Part shown: positions 42,590 through 54,235 of the stretch, piece by piece
How the letters are laid out: each line of letters begins with the position of its first letter
Numbering within the stretch: position 1 is the stretch's first letter
DNA from: Vandiemenella viatica
Lineage: Eukaryota > Arthropoda > Insecta > Orthoptera > Morabidae
NCBI GenBank assembly: GCA_031002005.1
Contig: CM061919.1
Coordinates: 34,499,088-34,563,087 of the forward strand
DNA: 64,000 nt
Direction: 5' to 3'
Translations under genes and position numbers: made by a program
The notes under the pieces: generated by a model
What the model saw: only the letters and a program-made list of their open reading frames with translations
Databases searched by the model: none
Told to the model about the DNA's origin: nothing

Positions 42590-44681
42590 TTAGGCAAAAC
42601 CACACTTTTTTCCGATTTAGATAGGAATTTGTACACTTATACTTTAGAACCAACAGAAAAATACTGCCTACAAACGGTTTCCGAATATTAATCCCCTCGC
42701 CCACCCTCCACCCCCATAACTTTTTCACCCCACAATTTAGGCAATACCACATTTTTTAACCGATTTAGACAGGAATTTGAATACTTATACTTTAAAACAG
42801 ACAGAAAAATACTGCTTACGTATGGTTTCCGAATATTCATCCCCTCTCCCCATTTCAAACCCTTTTACATATTTACCCCATAATTAAGGCAAAACCACAT
42901 TCTTTATCCGAATTAGATAGGAATTTGTACACTTATACTTTAAAACAAACATAAAAATACTGCCTACATACTGTTTCCGAATATTAATCCCCTCGCCCCC
43001 TTTCCACTCCCATAATTTAGGCAATACCACCTTATTTATCCAATTTAGATACGAATTTGAACACTTATACTTTAAAACAAACAGAAAAATACTGCCTACA
43101 AACGGTTTACGATTATTAATCCCCCCGCCCCCTTTCCACCCCCATAATTTTTTAACCCCATAATTTAGGCAATACCACATTTTTTATCCGATTTAGACAG
43201 GAATTTGTACACTTATACTTTAAAACAAACAGAAAAATACTGCCTACGTATGGTTTCCGAATATTCATCCCCTCTCCTCCTTTCCAACCCCATTACGTTT
43301 TTACCCTATGATTTAGGCAAACCACTTTTTTATACGATTTAGATAGGAATTTGTACACTTATACTTTAAAACAAACATCAAACTACTGCCTACATACGGT
43401 TTCCGAATATTAATCCCCTCGCCCCCTTTCCACACCCACAATTTAGGCAATACCACCTTTTTTATCCGATTTAGATAGGAATTTGTACAATTATACTTTA
43501 AAACAAACAGAAAAATACTGCCTACATACGGTTTCCGATTATTAATAACCTCTCCCCCTTTCCACCCCCATAATTTTTTCACCCCATTATTTAGGCAAAC
43601 CACATATTTTATCCGATTTAGATAAGAGTTTGAACACTTATACTTTAAAACAAACAGAAAAATACTGCCTATGTATAGTTTCTGAATATTCATCCCCTCT
43701 CCCCCTTTCCAACCCCATTACGTTTTCACCTCATAATTTAGGCAAAGCTGAATTTTTATCCGATTTAGATAAGAATTTGTACACTTATACTTTAAAACAA
43801 ACGGGAAAATATGCATACGTATGGCTTCCGAATATTCATCCCCTCTCCTCTTTTCCAACACTATTACGTTTTTACCCTATAATTCAGGCAATCCACATTT
43901 TTTTATCCGATTTAGATAAGAATTTGTACACTTATACTTTAAAACAAACAGAAAAATTCTGCTTAGATACGGTTTCCGAATATTAAACCCCTCGGCCACC
44001 TTTCCACCCCCATTATTTAGTCAAAACCACCTTTTTTACCCGATTTACATAGGAATTTGTACACTTATACTTTAAAACAAACAGAAAAATAGTGCACTCA
44101 TACGGTTTCCGAAAATTAATCACCTCGCCCCCTTTCCATCCCCATTAATTTTTCACCCATTAATTTAGGCAATACCACTTATTTTATTCGATTTAGAAAG
44201 GAATTTTTTCATTCATACTTTAAAACAAACAGAAAAATACTGCCTACTTATGGTTTCCAAATATGCATCCCCTCTCCTCCTTTCCAACCCCATTACGTTT
44301 TTACCCCATAATTTAGGCAAACCACATTTTTTATCCAATTCAGTTAAGAATTTAAACACTTATACTTTAAAACAAACAGAAAAATACTGCCTACCTATGG
44401 TTACTGAATATTCATCCACTCTCCCCCTTTCCAACCCCAATTATGTTTGTATCCCATAATTTAGGCAAACTACATTTTTTATCCGATTTAGATAAGAATT
44501 TGTACACATATACTCTAAAACAACAGAAAAATACTGCCTACGGATGGTTTCCGAATATCCATCCCCTCTCCTCCTTTCCAACCCCATTACCTTTTTACCC
44601 TATAATTTAGGCAAACCACATTTTTTATCCAATTTAAATAAGAATTTGTACACTCATACTTTAAAACAAACATCAAAATAC
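42590..44681. repeat. Satellite array, ~147-bp period, ~14-15 units
   Basis: Each unit contains TTTAGGCAAxACCACxTTTT, CCGATTTAGATAGGAATTTG, ACACTTATACTTTAAAAC and GGTTTCCGAATATT. Unit starts at about 42589, 42736, 42882, 43016, 43165, 43312, 43442, 43591, 43738 and onward give spacings of about 147 bp, with shorter ~132-bp units lacking TTTTTCACCCCA. Units are 75-90% alike by eye. The array runs into the second gap, so its true length is unknown. ORFs in it are by-products of the repeat. Confidence 0.92.
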
Positions 44682-45681
44682 NNNNNNNNNNNNNNNNNNN
44701 NNNNNNNNNNNNNNNNNNNNNNNNNNNNNNNNNNNNNNNNNNNNNNNNNNNNNNNNNNNNNNNNNNNNNNNNNNNNNNNNNNNNNNNNNNNNNNNNNNNN
44801 NNNNNNNNNNNNNNNNNNNNNNNNNNNNNNNNNNNNNNNNNNNNNNNNNNNNNNNNNNNNNNNNNNNNNNNNNNNNNNNNNNNNNNNNNNNNNNNNNNNN
44901 NNNNNNNNNNNNNNNNNNNNNNNNNNNNNNNNNNNNNNNNNNNNNNNNNNNNNNNNNNNNNNNNNNNNNNNNNNNNNNNNNNNNNNNNNNNNNNNNNNNN
45001 NNNNNNNNNNNNNNNNNNNNNNNNNNNNNNNNNNNNNNNNNNNNNNNNNNNNNNNNNNNNNNNNNNNNNNNNNNNNNNNNNNNNNNNNNNNNNNNNNNNN
45101 NNNNNNNNNNNNNNNNNNNNNNNNNNNNNNNNNNNNNNNNNNNNNNNNNNNNNNNNNNNNNNNNNNNNNNNNNNNNNNNNNNNNNNNNNNNNNNNNNNNN
45201 NNNNNNNNNNNNNNNNNNNNNNNNNNNNNNNNNNNNNNNNNNNNNNNNNNNNNNNNNNNNNNNNNNNNNNNNNNNNNNNNNNNNNNNNNNNNNNNNNNNN
45301 NNNNNNNNNNNNNNNNNNNNNNNNNNNNNNNNNNNNNNNNNNNNNNNNNNNNNNNNNNNNNNNNNNNNNNNNNNNNNNNNNNNNNNNNNNNNNNNNNNNN
45401 NNNNNNNNNNNNNNNNNNNNNNNNNNNNNNNNNNNNNNNNNNNNNNNNNNNNNNNNNNNNNNNNNNNNNNNNNNNNNNNNNNNNNNNNNNNNNNNNNNNN
45501 NNNNNNNNNNNNNNNNNNNNNNNNNNNNNNNNNNNNNNNNNNNNNNNNNNNNNNNNNNNNNNNNNNNNNNNNNNNNNNNNNNNNNNNNNNNNNNNNNNNN
45601 NNNNNNNNNNNNNNNNNNNNNNNNNNNNNNNNNNNNNNNNNNNNNNNNNNNNNNNNNNNNNNNNNNNNNNNNNNNNNNNNN
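44682..45681. other. Assembly gap (1000 N)
   Basis: Exactly 1000 N. It separates two different satellite families, a typical collapse point. Frames across it are artefacts. Confidence 0.99.
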
Positions 45682-46440
45682 ATTGTGGCAGAAAACTGAC
45701 ATATGCGGAGACAGTCGAAATACGAAAATATTCCTTGGTCGGCCACTTACAACCACCATATCTACCACAGTACCACAGTTTCTGAAATTCGGCCGCTGTT
45801 GTGATCGAAAGGTGACTCTGTGCTACTACTACACACAAACGCCATGTTATCTGTGATCTATAGTTTTCGCTGAAAAGTGATACACCATGACACTTTTGTC
45901 TTTGGCAGAAGTATGAAATTGCCACATGTCGACCACTTTTAACCCCCATTTCTCCCACACTCCCATAACTACCGACATTCTAACAACCATAGTGCACTAC
46001 ATGAGATACGATTCTACTACCAAACACAAACACCAATGCTCTATGCTATGTAGTTGTGGCAGAAAAGTGACATATGCGGAGACAGTCGAAAATATCCTTT
46101 GGTGGGCCACTTACAACCACCATATCTCCCACACACCCATAGCTACCATCATCTAACAACCATAGTGCACGACAGGAAAGACGATTCTACTACCACACAT
46201 AAACACCAAAGGTCTATGTTATGTAGTTGTGGCAGGAAAGAGAAGTATACGGAGATTCGAATTTTTGGTCGAAATATGAAAACGCCCTGCACTGACCAAC
46301 TTTAGTCATTATATCTCCCACATTCCCACAGCTATCGGCATTCGGCCAACGTTGTGCACGACAGGAAACTCCATGCTACTTCCACCCACAAACATCAGTG
46401 ATCTGTGCTAGGTAGTGGTGGCTGAAAAGTGAAATATAGG
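45682..46440. repeat. Second satellite, ~170-190-bp period, 4-5 units
   Basis: TTGTGGCAGAAAAxTGACATATGCGG recurs in diverged form at 45684, about 45870, 46054, 46226 and 46415. Each unit also has CATATCTCCCACACxCCCATAGCTACC and AACCATAGTGCACxACA. It differs from the 147-bp family on the other side of the gap. Confidence 0.85.
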
Positions 46441-46970
46441 AAAAAACACGTCTATTTTTTTATGTATATATAAGATTATAGTTTTATTTGCGGAACCTTA
46501 TTTTACATGTGTGTTTTAAATCTTACTGAATCATATATAGTCTTCTATAATGATTCATAAATTTATCTATATAGGTAACATAATTTTATTCATCCTGTAT
46601 GTCAGTAAGGTACCACATTCACTTGTATCAACACTACCAAGTACCAACACTAGTTTGGTTAGTGTCGGAATTTTCTGTTTCTTCCTCTGTCTCCTCTAGA
46701 TCCATAACTTCAGAAATAGTTACATTTTCTTTTCCTGGTTGTTTTTGTATTGTACACAAAAGATTTTGAGACTGCAATTTTAATTTGTGAGCAAAGTACA
46801 CACTGTGCATAAAAACTGCGTCGATAATTCTGTATTATGGTCTTTTAAGTTTGAATTTAAATCTATTATCATAGAAAATAGGAGCATTATCTCTTTTCAA
46901 ATCGTTGGTTTACGCCAACGGTTGCAAGGAAATGATTCATAATTACTCACTATTTAATGACTCAGTATCA
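46441..46970. other. AT-rich spacer with a possible minus-strand ORF end
   Basis: Minus frame near 46795-46630 reads VTISEVMDLEETEEETENSD and then stops; possibly the end of a decayed gene. Nothing firmer. Confidence 0.25.
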
Positions 46971-46974
46971 CTAT

Positions 46975-47578
46975 TGCGAGGCCCTCCTTACGTTATTTTG
47001 ACTGCGACAAGAAAGATTGATAGCCCGCTTTATTTGGCACTTGGCCCTAATATGCCTTTTAACGGTAGTCGCTATCACCTCGCCGTTTGAATTAATATAA
47101 AGTACTTTTATTACAAAAGCTTCAATAATCTCCCAATTTGCGCAACGGATTTTCTAATACTATGCAAATGACTTTCGCCACACTTTTACTATAATCCACA
47201 ATTTATTACACTCTAAAATTCACACAAGGTACAATACTTTCACTGAAACAATATTCTGTACATATTTTCATCGCGCTAGCCGAAATCAGTTTCTCCACAT
47301 GTTCACACTATGCTAGCCAAGCACAGTCTCTCTCAGCCAAATACCGTCTCCCTCGCCATATTCAGTCTTTCTCCCATCTTGGCTTGTTCCTTCCCGCGAC
47401 AACCCAACCATACAGTACTGCCAACTCTCGCAACATGAAATTACTAAACTAACTTATAATTACCCCGTTCTAAACAAACTACTATGCTGGAAGACCTATA
47501 CTAATAATAAAATTATGAATCCATTTACAATCAATTAATAATATAAATCAGTAATGACTGGTGAGTGGGAACCTCACA
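46975..47578 (-). repeat. 3' LTR
   Basis: 604 bp; ends TGTGAGGTTCCC on minus. Differs from the other LTR at a few sites, for example TCACA versus TGACA at the edge. Next to it inside the element (minus) is GTGGCAAAGTGGTGGCATG, a weak polypurine-tract candidate. Confidence 0.9.
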
Positions 47579-47875
47579 CATGCCACCACTTTGCCACTAA
47601 TTAGCACTTTTTGTGACCTCAAAAGTTGATTATTTGGAGCAAAGTTCAACCCTTTCACCAGGCATTACGCCTCTACACACATTCAATGCAAACATTATCA
47701 TAACCATTCGTAACAGAATCATACCAATAAGAAATGCTAAATGAAAATTTACAACATCCAAATATACAAAAAAGTTACTTAATCCTACAAACATTAAAAA
47801 TTTATACTTTGTTGTACACGTCTCATGTGTGTACTTGGGTGTGGTAATATTTACCATCACCCTAAAACCATTGGT

Positions 47876-49612
47876 CTACTTTTTCTTATACTTCCAGTTT
47901 TTCTTTAACTTATTACATATTGTCACTCTCAAATTTTTTATTTCACCTAATTCTTTAATGTACCATACAAACTCTATTCTTATATAAACGCAAAACAGCT
48001 GTTCACGAGCCAATGACCTGCCCTTGGCTCGCGCGTACCAAACATAAATACTTGCGCGGGCCTGCATACCTTGCGCTCGCTTATGAGTTACTACAAACAG
48101 CTGATCGGTCATAGATCGTGTGTTATACTCAACTACAGCATCGTTGCAATTGCTTTCAGTACTATACATCTTACAATTTACAACAACAAGTTCACTGGTT
48201 TTGTCAACATCATCATTCTCAAAATTAATCACAATTCTCTGATTGCACATTAATTCAGTTGAAATATTACTTCCGGTGACAGACTCGCCATCGGAATGAA
48301 AAACAGCAATACCAACATCTGAAGACAAATTGTCACCAATAGGATTAGTTACAACCTCGGGATTTGATTCACTCCTCAACTTAATTCTACCATTTTCACA
48401 ATCAGATACAATAATTTCACAATCTGTTATTTCAGCCACATCCATTAAATTATTTTTAGTGTCAAATCTATTAATCATTTTATCATCAACTTCGCTACAC
48501 AAATTGCTGTTATTTTCGTCGTTTCGACTATTTGTTTCCCCAAATATCTCTACAACAGTACTCTTACATACATTAACATCGCATGTTCCACCGCCAATAC
48601 CTTCATTACACATTTCATCTTCTATAATAAGCTCTTGGCTTTGAAAAACATCATCTCCTACTAAATCTGATACAACACTGCTATTTGCACCAGTAATAAC
48701 ATCATCATTTACAATATCAGTTGCACAAAAGCTTTTTTCTGCATCAATTATCACATCATTTACTACAATACTATTATTAGTATCCTCCGATACAACACTA
48801 CACATTTGAGAAATATTCTCGTCGCATTCAGTATTAACTACTACATTATCAGTTACTTCCACATTATCATTTTTATTACATTGAACCACAGACTCAGCAG
48901 CTTCATCCCTAATATCATTAATTACCTCGCTTACAATTACCTGATCAGTTTGAATATGGACACTGTCAGTTATCATATTACTCACATCAAATTCATTAAT
49001 ATGCATATCATAATCTTGTTTGTTTAAGTCGGTACCAACTGACATTACTTCTCCATTAGAACAATTCCCATTTTCAATAACAACATTCATACATTTTTCA
49101 TCACATTCAGCAACCACACATGGCTCTTTACAACTTTCAGAAGATGTCACACAATCGTTATCCTTACAAAATTTAATTCCGGCAGCTTTACTGGATTCTA
49201 AATTAGCAACATTATCATATTTTTGAATCAAAATCACATTAGCAATTACATTGTTCTTTAAATCAAATTCATGTAGTAAACCTTTATAATATTTTATGAA
49301 ATCACTCGCAATTTGTTCCAAAACAGACCCCTTATATTTTTCACTCCTTTCAGCCCATGTAAAAATTCCTTTAACTAATTTACCTACTTCTAATTTGATC
49401 TTCTCAATTTCTGAATCCACTATCCCTCTATCCACTTCATTATCAAGAAAAAAATATATTTTACCCTGAGTTTCCATTAGTTTATTTAAAACAGATTTAT
49501 AGACTTCACCTAAATCTTCCCCAAGTTTAATGAATTTTTTACAACTGTTCTCCAAATTAAGTTTTAACTTACCTATTAATTTTTTCCTTTCACTAATCAA
49601 CTCAGCTTCCAA
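47876..49612 (-). CDS. Acidic protein of unknown family in the LTR retrotransposon
   Basis: A 578-residue open frame. The first ~110 residues are Lys/Glu/Leu-rich and probably coiled coil (SERKKLIGKLKLNLENSCKK, EKIKLEVGKLVKGIF). Residues ~150-480 are extremely Asp/Glu/Val/Asn/Ser-rich with scattered Cys (CKEPCVVAECDEKC). The C-terminus is basic and aromatic. No zinc knuckle, protease or RT motif is visible. Upstream in the internal region, ATG at 49878 starts an apparently related frame (MENFKINWDVDKLVKSLENV) that hits a TGA and a frameshift, so the original protein was probably longer and started there. Position and size suggest a gag-like role, but I recognise no gag family. Confidence 0.55.
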   Translation of the reverse strand: MEAELISERKKLIGKLKLNLENSCKKFIKLGEDLGEVYKSVLNKLMETQGKIYFFLDNEVDRGIVDSEIEKIKLEVGKLVKGIFTWAERSEKYKGSVLEQIASDFIKYYKGLLHEFDLKNNVIANVILIQKYDNVANLESSKAAGIKFCKDNDCVTSSESCKEPCVVAECDEKCMNVVIENGNCSNGEVMSVGTDLNKQDYDMHINEFDVSNMITDSVHIQTDQVIVSEVINDIRDEAAESVVQCNKNDNVEVTDNVVVNTECDENISQMCSVVSEDTNNSIVVNDVIIDAEKSFCATDIVNDDVITGANSSVVSDLVGDDVFQSQELIIEDEMCNEGIGGGTCDVNVCKSTVVEIFGETNSRNDENNSNLCSEVDDKMINRFDTKNNLMDVAEITDCEIIVSDCENGRIKLRSESNPEVVTNPIGDNLSSDVGIAVFHSDGESVTGSNISTELMCNQRIVINFENDDVDKTSELVVVNCKMYSTESNCNDAVVEYNTRSMTDQLFVVTHKRAQGMQARASIYVWYARAKGRSLAREQLFCVYIRIEFVWYIKELGEIKNLRVTICNKLKKNWKYKKK

Positions 49613-50214
49613 ATTCTCTCTAGTTTTAGCATATCTATAACTTATATTAGCCTTTCCCTCAGAAATCTCCTTATCGCATCTTGAATGCTACTTTTCACTA
49701 ACCCTTGTGACAACTCCCATATTAAATTTACCCTATTTCCAATCACCCTAATATCAATCCGCATATCCCCGATTAACCGCCTAAACTGAAATCATTTCTC
49801 ACCACTCATTTGGTCTAAAACATTTTCCAAACTTTTCACTAACTTATCTACATCCCAGTTAATTTTAAAATTCTCCATGTTTAATTCTTACAAAATCACA
49901 AAAAATTCTCAATTACTACGATCTAAACTGCTCTCGCTTTTTCAAACAATGGCATTCATACTTGAAAGACCAATCAACAATCGCAATCATACTAACTGAT
50001 TATTATACTTCTGTATAGTACTTACATTTTCATTGTTAATCCTTTTTAAAACACTTTTTCACTGATTCTATACCTTTTATTCTTGCAAAACACTTGAATT
50101 TAAATCTTCCGACACACTTTAACACGTAACACACGCAAATTTTCGATTCACGACGCGGGAGATTCTTGACTCCGCTTCCTGCTTTTCCATTTGCATCTTC
50201 TTGAGGCTGCTTTA

Positions 50215-50330
50215 AAATTTTGGCATCTGCTTGTATCGTGCTGACCCTCGGAAAATAGCATCTGCTTGTATCGTGATGAATCCAGCGTCTACTTGTACAG
50301 TTAAGATCCTAACATCTGCTTGATTTCTTC
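50215..50330. repeat. Short tandem motif in the LTR element leader
   Basis: CATCTGCTTGTATCGTG occurs at about 50224 and 50260, with diverged copies GCGTCTACTTGTACAG and ACATCTGCTTGAT following at about 26-bp spacing. Lies between the binding site and the ORF. Confidence 0.55.
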
Positions 50331-50420
50331 TCATTTTCAGCGACAATTTGACTTCGTTTATTGCGAAGAGTTTACATATTTCGAAATCCGTCTTGCTTAG
50401 CAACACCAATTGCTAAATCC

Positions 50421-50440
50421 TGGCTTAAGGGTCGCCACTT
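50421..50440 (-). promoter_or_regulatory. Candidate tRNA primer-binding site
   Basis: On minus, three bases after the 5' LTR (50441), the sequence reads TGGCGACCCTTAAGCC. TGG is the complement of a tRNA CCA end, at the expected position. The priming tRNA is not identified. Confidence 0.5.
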
Positions 50441-51045
50441 TGCGAGGTCCCTCTTACGCTATTTTGACTGCGACAAGAAAGATTGATAGCCCGCTTTATT
50501 TGGCACTTGGCCCTAATATGCCTTTTAACGGTAGTCGCTATCACCTCGCCGTTTGTATTAATATAAAGTACTTTTATTACAAAAGCTTCAATAATTTCCC
50601 AATTTGCGCAACGGATTTTCTAATACTATGCAAATGACTTTCGCCACACTTTTACTATAATCCACAATTTATTACACTCAAAAATTCACACAAGGTACAA
50701 TACTTTCACTGAAAAAATATTCTGTACATATTTTCATCGCGCTAGCCGAAATCAGTTTCTCCACATGTTCACACTATGCTAGCCAAGCACAGTCTCTCTC
50801 CAGCCAAATACCGTCTCCCTCGCCATATTCAGTCTTTCTCCCATCTTGGCTTGTTCCTTCCCGCGACAACCCAACCATACAGTACTGCCAACTCTCGCAA
50901 CATGAAATTACTAAACTAACTTATAATTACCCCGTTCTAAACAAACTACTATGCTGGAAGACCTATACTAATAATAAAATTATGAATCCATTTACAATCA
51001 ATTAATAATATAAATCAGTAATGACTGGTGAGTGGGAACCTGACA
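50441..51045 (-). repeat. 5' LTR
   Basis: 605 bp; begins TGTCAGGTTCCCACTCACC on minus and ends CCTCGCA. Nearly identical to 46975-47578. Confidence 0.9.
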
Positions 51046-51092
51046 CTATACTCTGAGAGTTTAACAAGAATACGAATATAAGGAAATCACAA

Positions 51093-53744
51093 TCTATATA
51101 TCTATAAATGAGAAAATAAGAAAGTTCGGATGTGTGTTTGGATGTACGTCTGCAATCAATCACGCCTTAATAACTCAACATATTTAAATGAAATTTGGCA
51201 TAAAGTCAGTTAATTGCGTGCGAATTGTTATAGGATAGATTTTATCACGCAAAAACGCATAGTTCTTTTAGAAATTGCCATTAATATTAATTCGGAAGCA
51301 ACAAAGAGTTTCCTACTTCGTAGATAGCAGTGCCACGTTTACTCTTTGCTTTTTACGTATATCGCAAACACTACTTTTCAGAAATAAAAGCAGAAACCTT
51401 CTTACATATGCAAATTTGTGTTTAGTTTAAAAGCCATAAAACCGACGCACTTGACAAATAATAGTTTGGAAGCACGAAATATAAATCTGTACTTAACCTT
51501 AAGTTAAGGAAGAGAATTCTTTAGTTGCATTCATGAAATGGCATAACACCTCAGGTATCACACCGTAATTCCGTTCATAAGCCTAATATATGCTTCATAA
51601 TATATGTTAAAAATCAAAGTTTAAAAAAAATATTAAATACTAAGACTATACCAGCACAAAAGTGACAAAATGGTCGGCCGCGAAGAGGCCGTTTTTGTAT
51701 GTTCGTGACGAATATGAAACAGTTTCGTTTCCACCTCGGTTCGGTTTATTGCCTTTGTTTCTTTTTTTCTGCTATAGATTTTCTGTAACATTACAAATTA
51801 TTTTTAACAAAATTTAAAACTTAATAGAAGATAACAAACCATTTTTTGTTTTTATCTTAACTTTCTGTAGAAATCAGTGAAATAGTTGCCTATGAAAAAA
51901 AAGTGTTTTTTTTGCTTACTGTTGAATATTCTGCTAATAACTATTAAATCCTTCACTTAAAACGAATGTATTCAATAGTCTAAGGTAGAAACTTTTCGTT
52001 TCGAGAAGCCATGTTAGGAGTAGTTTACACAGCGATATACGTCGTCACTAACACGGCGCTTATGAAAGCAGCTTATTTATTACTCTAATAATTACTAAAT
52101 TCCAGCTGCCTGATGCTATAACAAGAATATTCAGGTCCAGGTAGCATTTCAACCTAACCACTATCTACGCTGATATTTCCACTACAAAATCAAACGATAG
52201 GGTCACACCTAACACATTAAACGAATCGGAACTAATTTCCAGTTGTAGCAACAGTTTCAATATGAGGTTTCCTTATTAGCTTAGCATAAATTATCATAAT
52301 TAATTTTATTATACACCTTTAGTATGAAATTCAGCTGGACTAAAACACGCGCACTAACATAATCACTGTATTGCGACGTAAACTTGACTTGCAACATTAA
52401 CGTAAGAGTTGTAATGAATTTTGGACTTTCCGTTGTACAGTGTAAGTTACGAGCATTTTAGAATACGTTTTTAAATTACGTTATTTTAATAACTGTCATG
52501 GTCCTGATGCCATAGTTCATTTGACTGGATGTAGTTCCACATGAATTTATTATTTACTTCGCTTTTCCAACCACCATATTACAAAGGTCATTTTTCAGAC
52601 AGATTTTAGCGGTTGCTTTGTATCACGGTCTGAAATTAATGGGTCAAGTTTATATCGCAATTCATGATGTCACTAACAATCAAATAGTGAATGTATTAAC
52701 GTGCGGTTGATAGAACCCTTGATATTTTAGCAACAATATTGGTGGATTTTGTGGTTTGGTTGAAATACAGCTTGAAGCAAAATGACAACTGAAACCTTAT
52801 AGTAGTTTAAGATGATTTCATGAGGGCCAATTTAGTTACATGTATCGCGTTGTACTTAAATTGTATCAAAATATTAATAACAGCTCCGGAACAGGTAATA
52901 TAAATCTGTACTTCAGTTGCGGACGTAAAGTAGTGTGACATTTCAGGTATTAGACCGTAATTCGATTCGTAATATGTGTCACAATATGTGTGAAATATCA
53001 AAATTTGAGTCATAGTACTGATTTCAAAGGAGCTGTATTAACGAAGGTTATGGTAAGTTTGCTACAATGCCTGGACCAGAATGATTACTAATATTCCATA
53101 GTGCACAGGGGATTTGGAGTTCAGAATGTGGTTACCATTGCGAATTCTGACTATAAAGACGTCAGAATGTGCTCAAGAAGTCTACGCCACCAAGAGGGCG
53201 TCCATTAATTACGTCTGGTGAAAAGGGGTGGGGGGGGGGGGCGAAATCCGGTGAAATCTCACGTAGCATTTGAAACTCCTGAAGGGCAGCATAGCTAAAA
53301 AAGAAAAAAAGATCCACAAACGACGAGGATACCGACTTTAGGCGGAGGGGGGGGGGGGGTTCTCGGAAGTAGGAGAGCTAAAAAAAAGGATCTAAGAAAA
53401 ACTACAAGGTCGGTAGTAGGGTTGGGGAAGTCCCGTCAAAATCTCAGGTCATTTTAGGGGGAGATCTCACTACGGGAGAGGTGTAAAAACATCTTACGTA
53501 ATTAATGGATGCCCCCTAAGTGAGTAATGTTTGTAACCGTGTCTTTTGGCGTGCGTTACATCTTTGTTACCTACATCCCGGCTTTGACGAACGCTTTTCA
53601 TTGAAGATTAAAAGCCAAGGAAGCGGGTGACCAAATTTTCAACCCTGAAGGAGAATTTTTTCTGCTGGTCGTAATCTGAATAGTAACATAAAATTTTATA
53701 CCATAACACACTTTCAAGCGGACGAAGTCGCGGGTAACTGCTAG
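51093..53744 (+). mobile_element. Helitron-like element (TC...CTAG, 3' hairpin), non-coding
   Basis: The 5' end TCTATATATCTATAAATGAG follows an A. The 3' end is CGGGTAACTGCTAG followed by T. About 10 nt before CTAG, GCGGACGAAGTCGC can fold into a short hairpin with a GAA loop. TC start, CTRR end, 3' hairpin and A/T insertion site are the Helitron hallmarks, and both ends match arthropod Helitron termini I know. No Rep/helicase ORF is present. An internal imperfect direct repeat (about 51480-51620 and 52900-53010, AAATCTGTACTT...CAGGTATxAxACCGTAATTC) suggests two nested or partially duplicated copies. Confidence 0.65.
53193..53517. mobile_element. MITE with ~20-bp terminal inverted repeats
   Basis: The left end AGAGGGCGTCCATTAATTACGT and the right end ACGTAATTAATGGATGCCCCCT are imperfect reverse complements. 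Length 325 bp, non-coding, with two G-runs (53229-53241 and 53349-53360). It lies inside the Helitron-like element, so it is younger. Superfamily and target duplication not determined. Confidence 0.75.
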
Positions 53745-54235
53745 TAAGTAATAAAAAGAGGAAATAAACCATAGCTAAATTTAAAATTCCCAATTTTTTT
53801 TAAAAAGATCCGTAGGTCTACAGATAAATCCGTAGGGCTGGCAGCACTAGTTCAAATAAGGAGTCTCACACCAAACAACGGGGAATGGGGAATCCTTCTC
53901 GCGCAACCTAGCCTCTTTGGGAAGTCCCCGTTCGTAAAAGAAAACTTCAGTCAATGATGCCAATATTTTCGTAATTTTCTTTTCAACTGAATCAGAAAAA
54001 TATAGTAGATTTAAAAATTAAGATAATTACTTAGTATAAACTCTAAAACAGTCATATTAAATGATAAATGCCTTGCAAATTTGAGATTTAGTAGTTATGA
54101 AAAAAAACATGTCCCAGAAAAAAAAACTTGTTTAGTTTTTTTTCATGTTTTTTTTTTTTCATGTCAGAAAAAAACCGTTTTTTACAACACTAACTCTGCC
54201 TATCTTCAAGGACTAAGCGCATTGCGTGTGGACAC
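53745..54235. other. Spacer with A/T homopolymer runs
   Basis: 54100-54180 alternates A-runs and T-runs around CATGT. No gene recognised. Confidence 0.35.

Larger units (their letters stand above)
46971..51049 (-). mobile_element. Non-autonomous LTR retrotransposon with 4-bp TSD
   Basis: Two direct repeats of 604 and 605 bp (46975-47578, 50441-51045), about 98% alike by eye, begin TG and end CA and are flanked by CTAT (46971-46974 and 51046-51049). A 4-bp duplication fits Ty3/Gypsy-type integration. Orientation is set by the minus-strand ORF and by a primer-binding-site candidate next to the right LTR. The internal region is only 2.86 kb and encodes no protease, RT or integrase, so the element needed pol in trans. 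Confidence 0.9.

Noticed and set aside
42590..44681. Satellite considered as a CRISPR array
   Set aside because: Whole units repeat without unique spacers, and the genome is eukaryotic.
44544..45958. Several long open frames through 44682-45681
   Set aside because: Open only because of the 1000 N between two satellites.
48071..49226. Plus-strand hydrophobic ORFs in the LTR element
   Set aside because: Complement of the acidic minus-strand ORF; no membrane-protein family features.
53229..53360. G-runs as a regulatory G-quadruplex
   Set aside because: Two isolated homopolymer runs inside a MITE; no four-tract arrangement.
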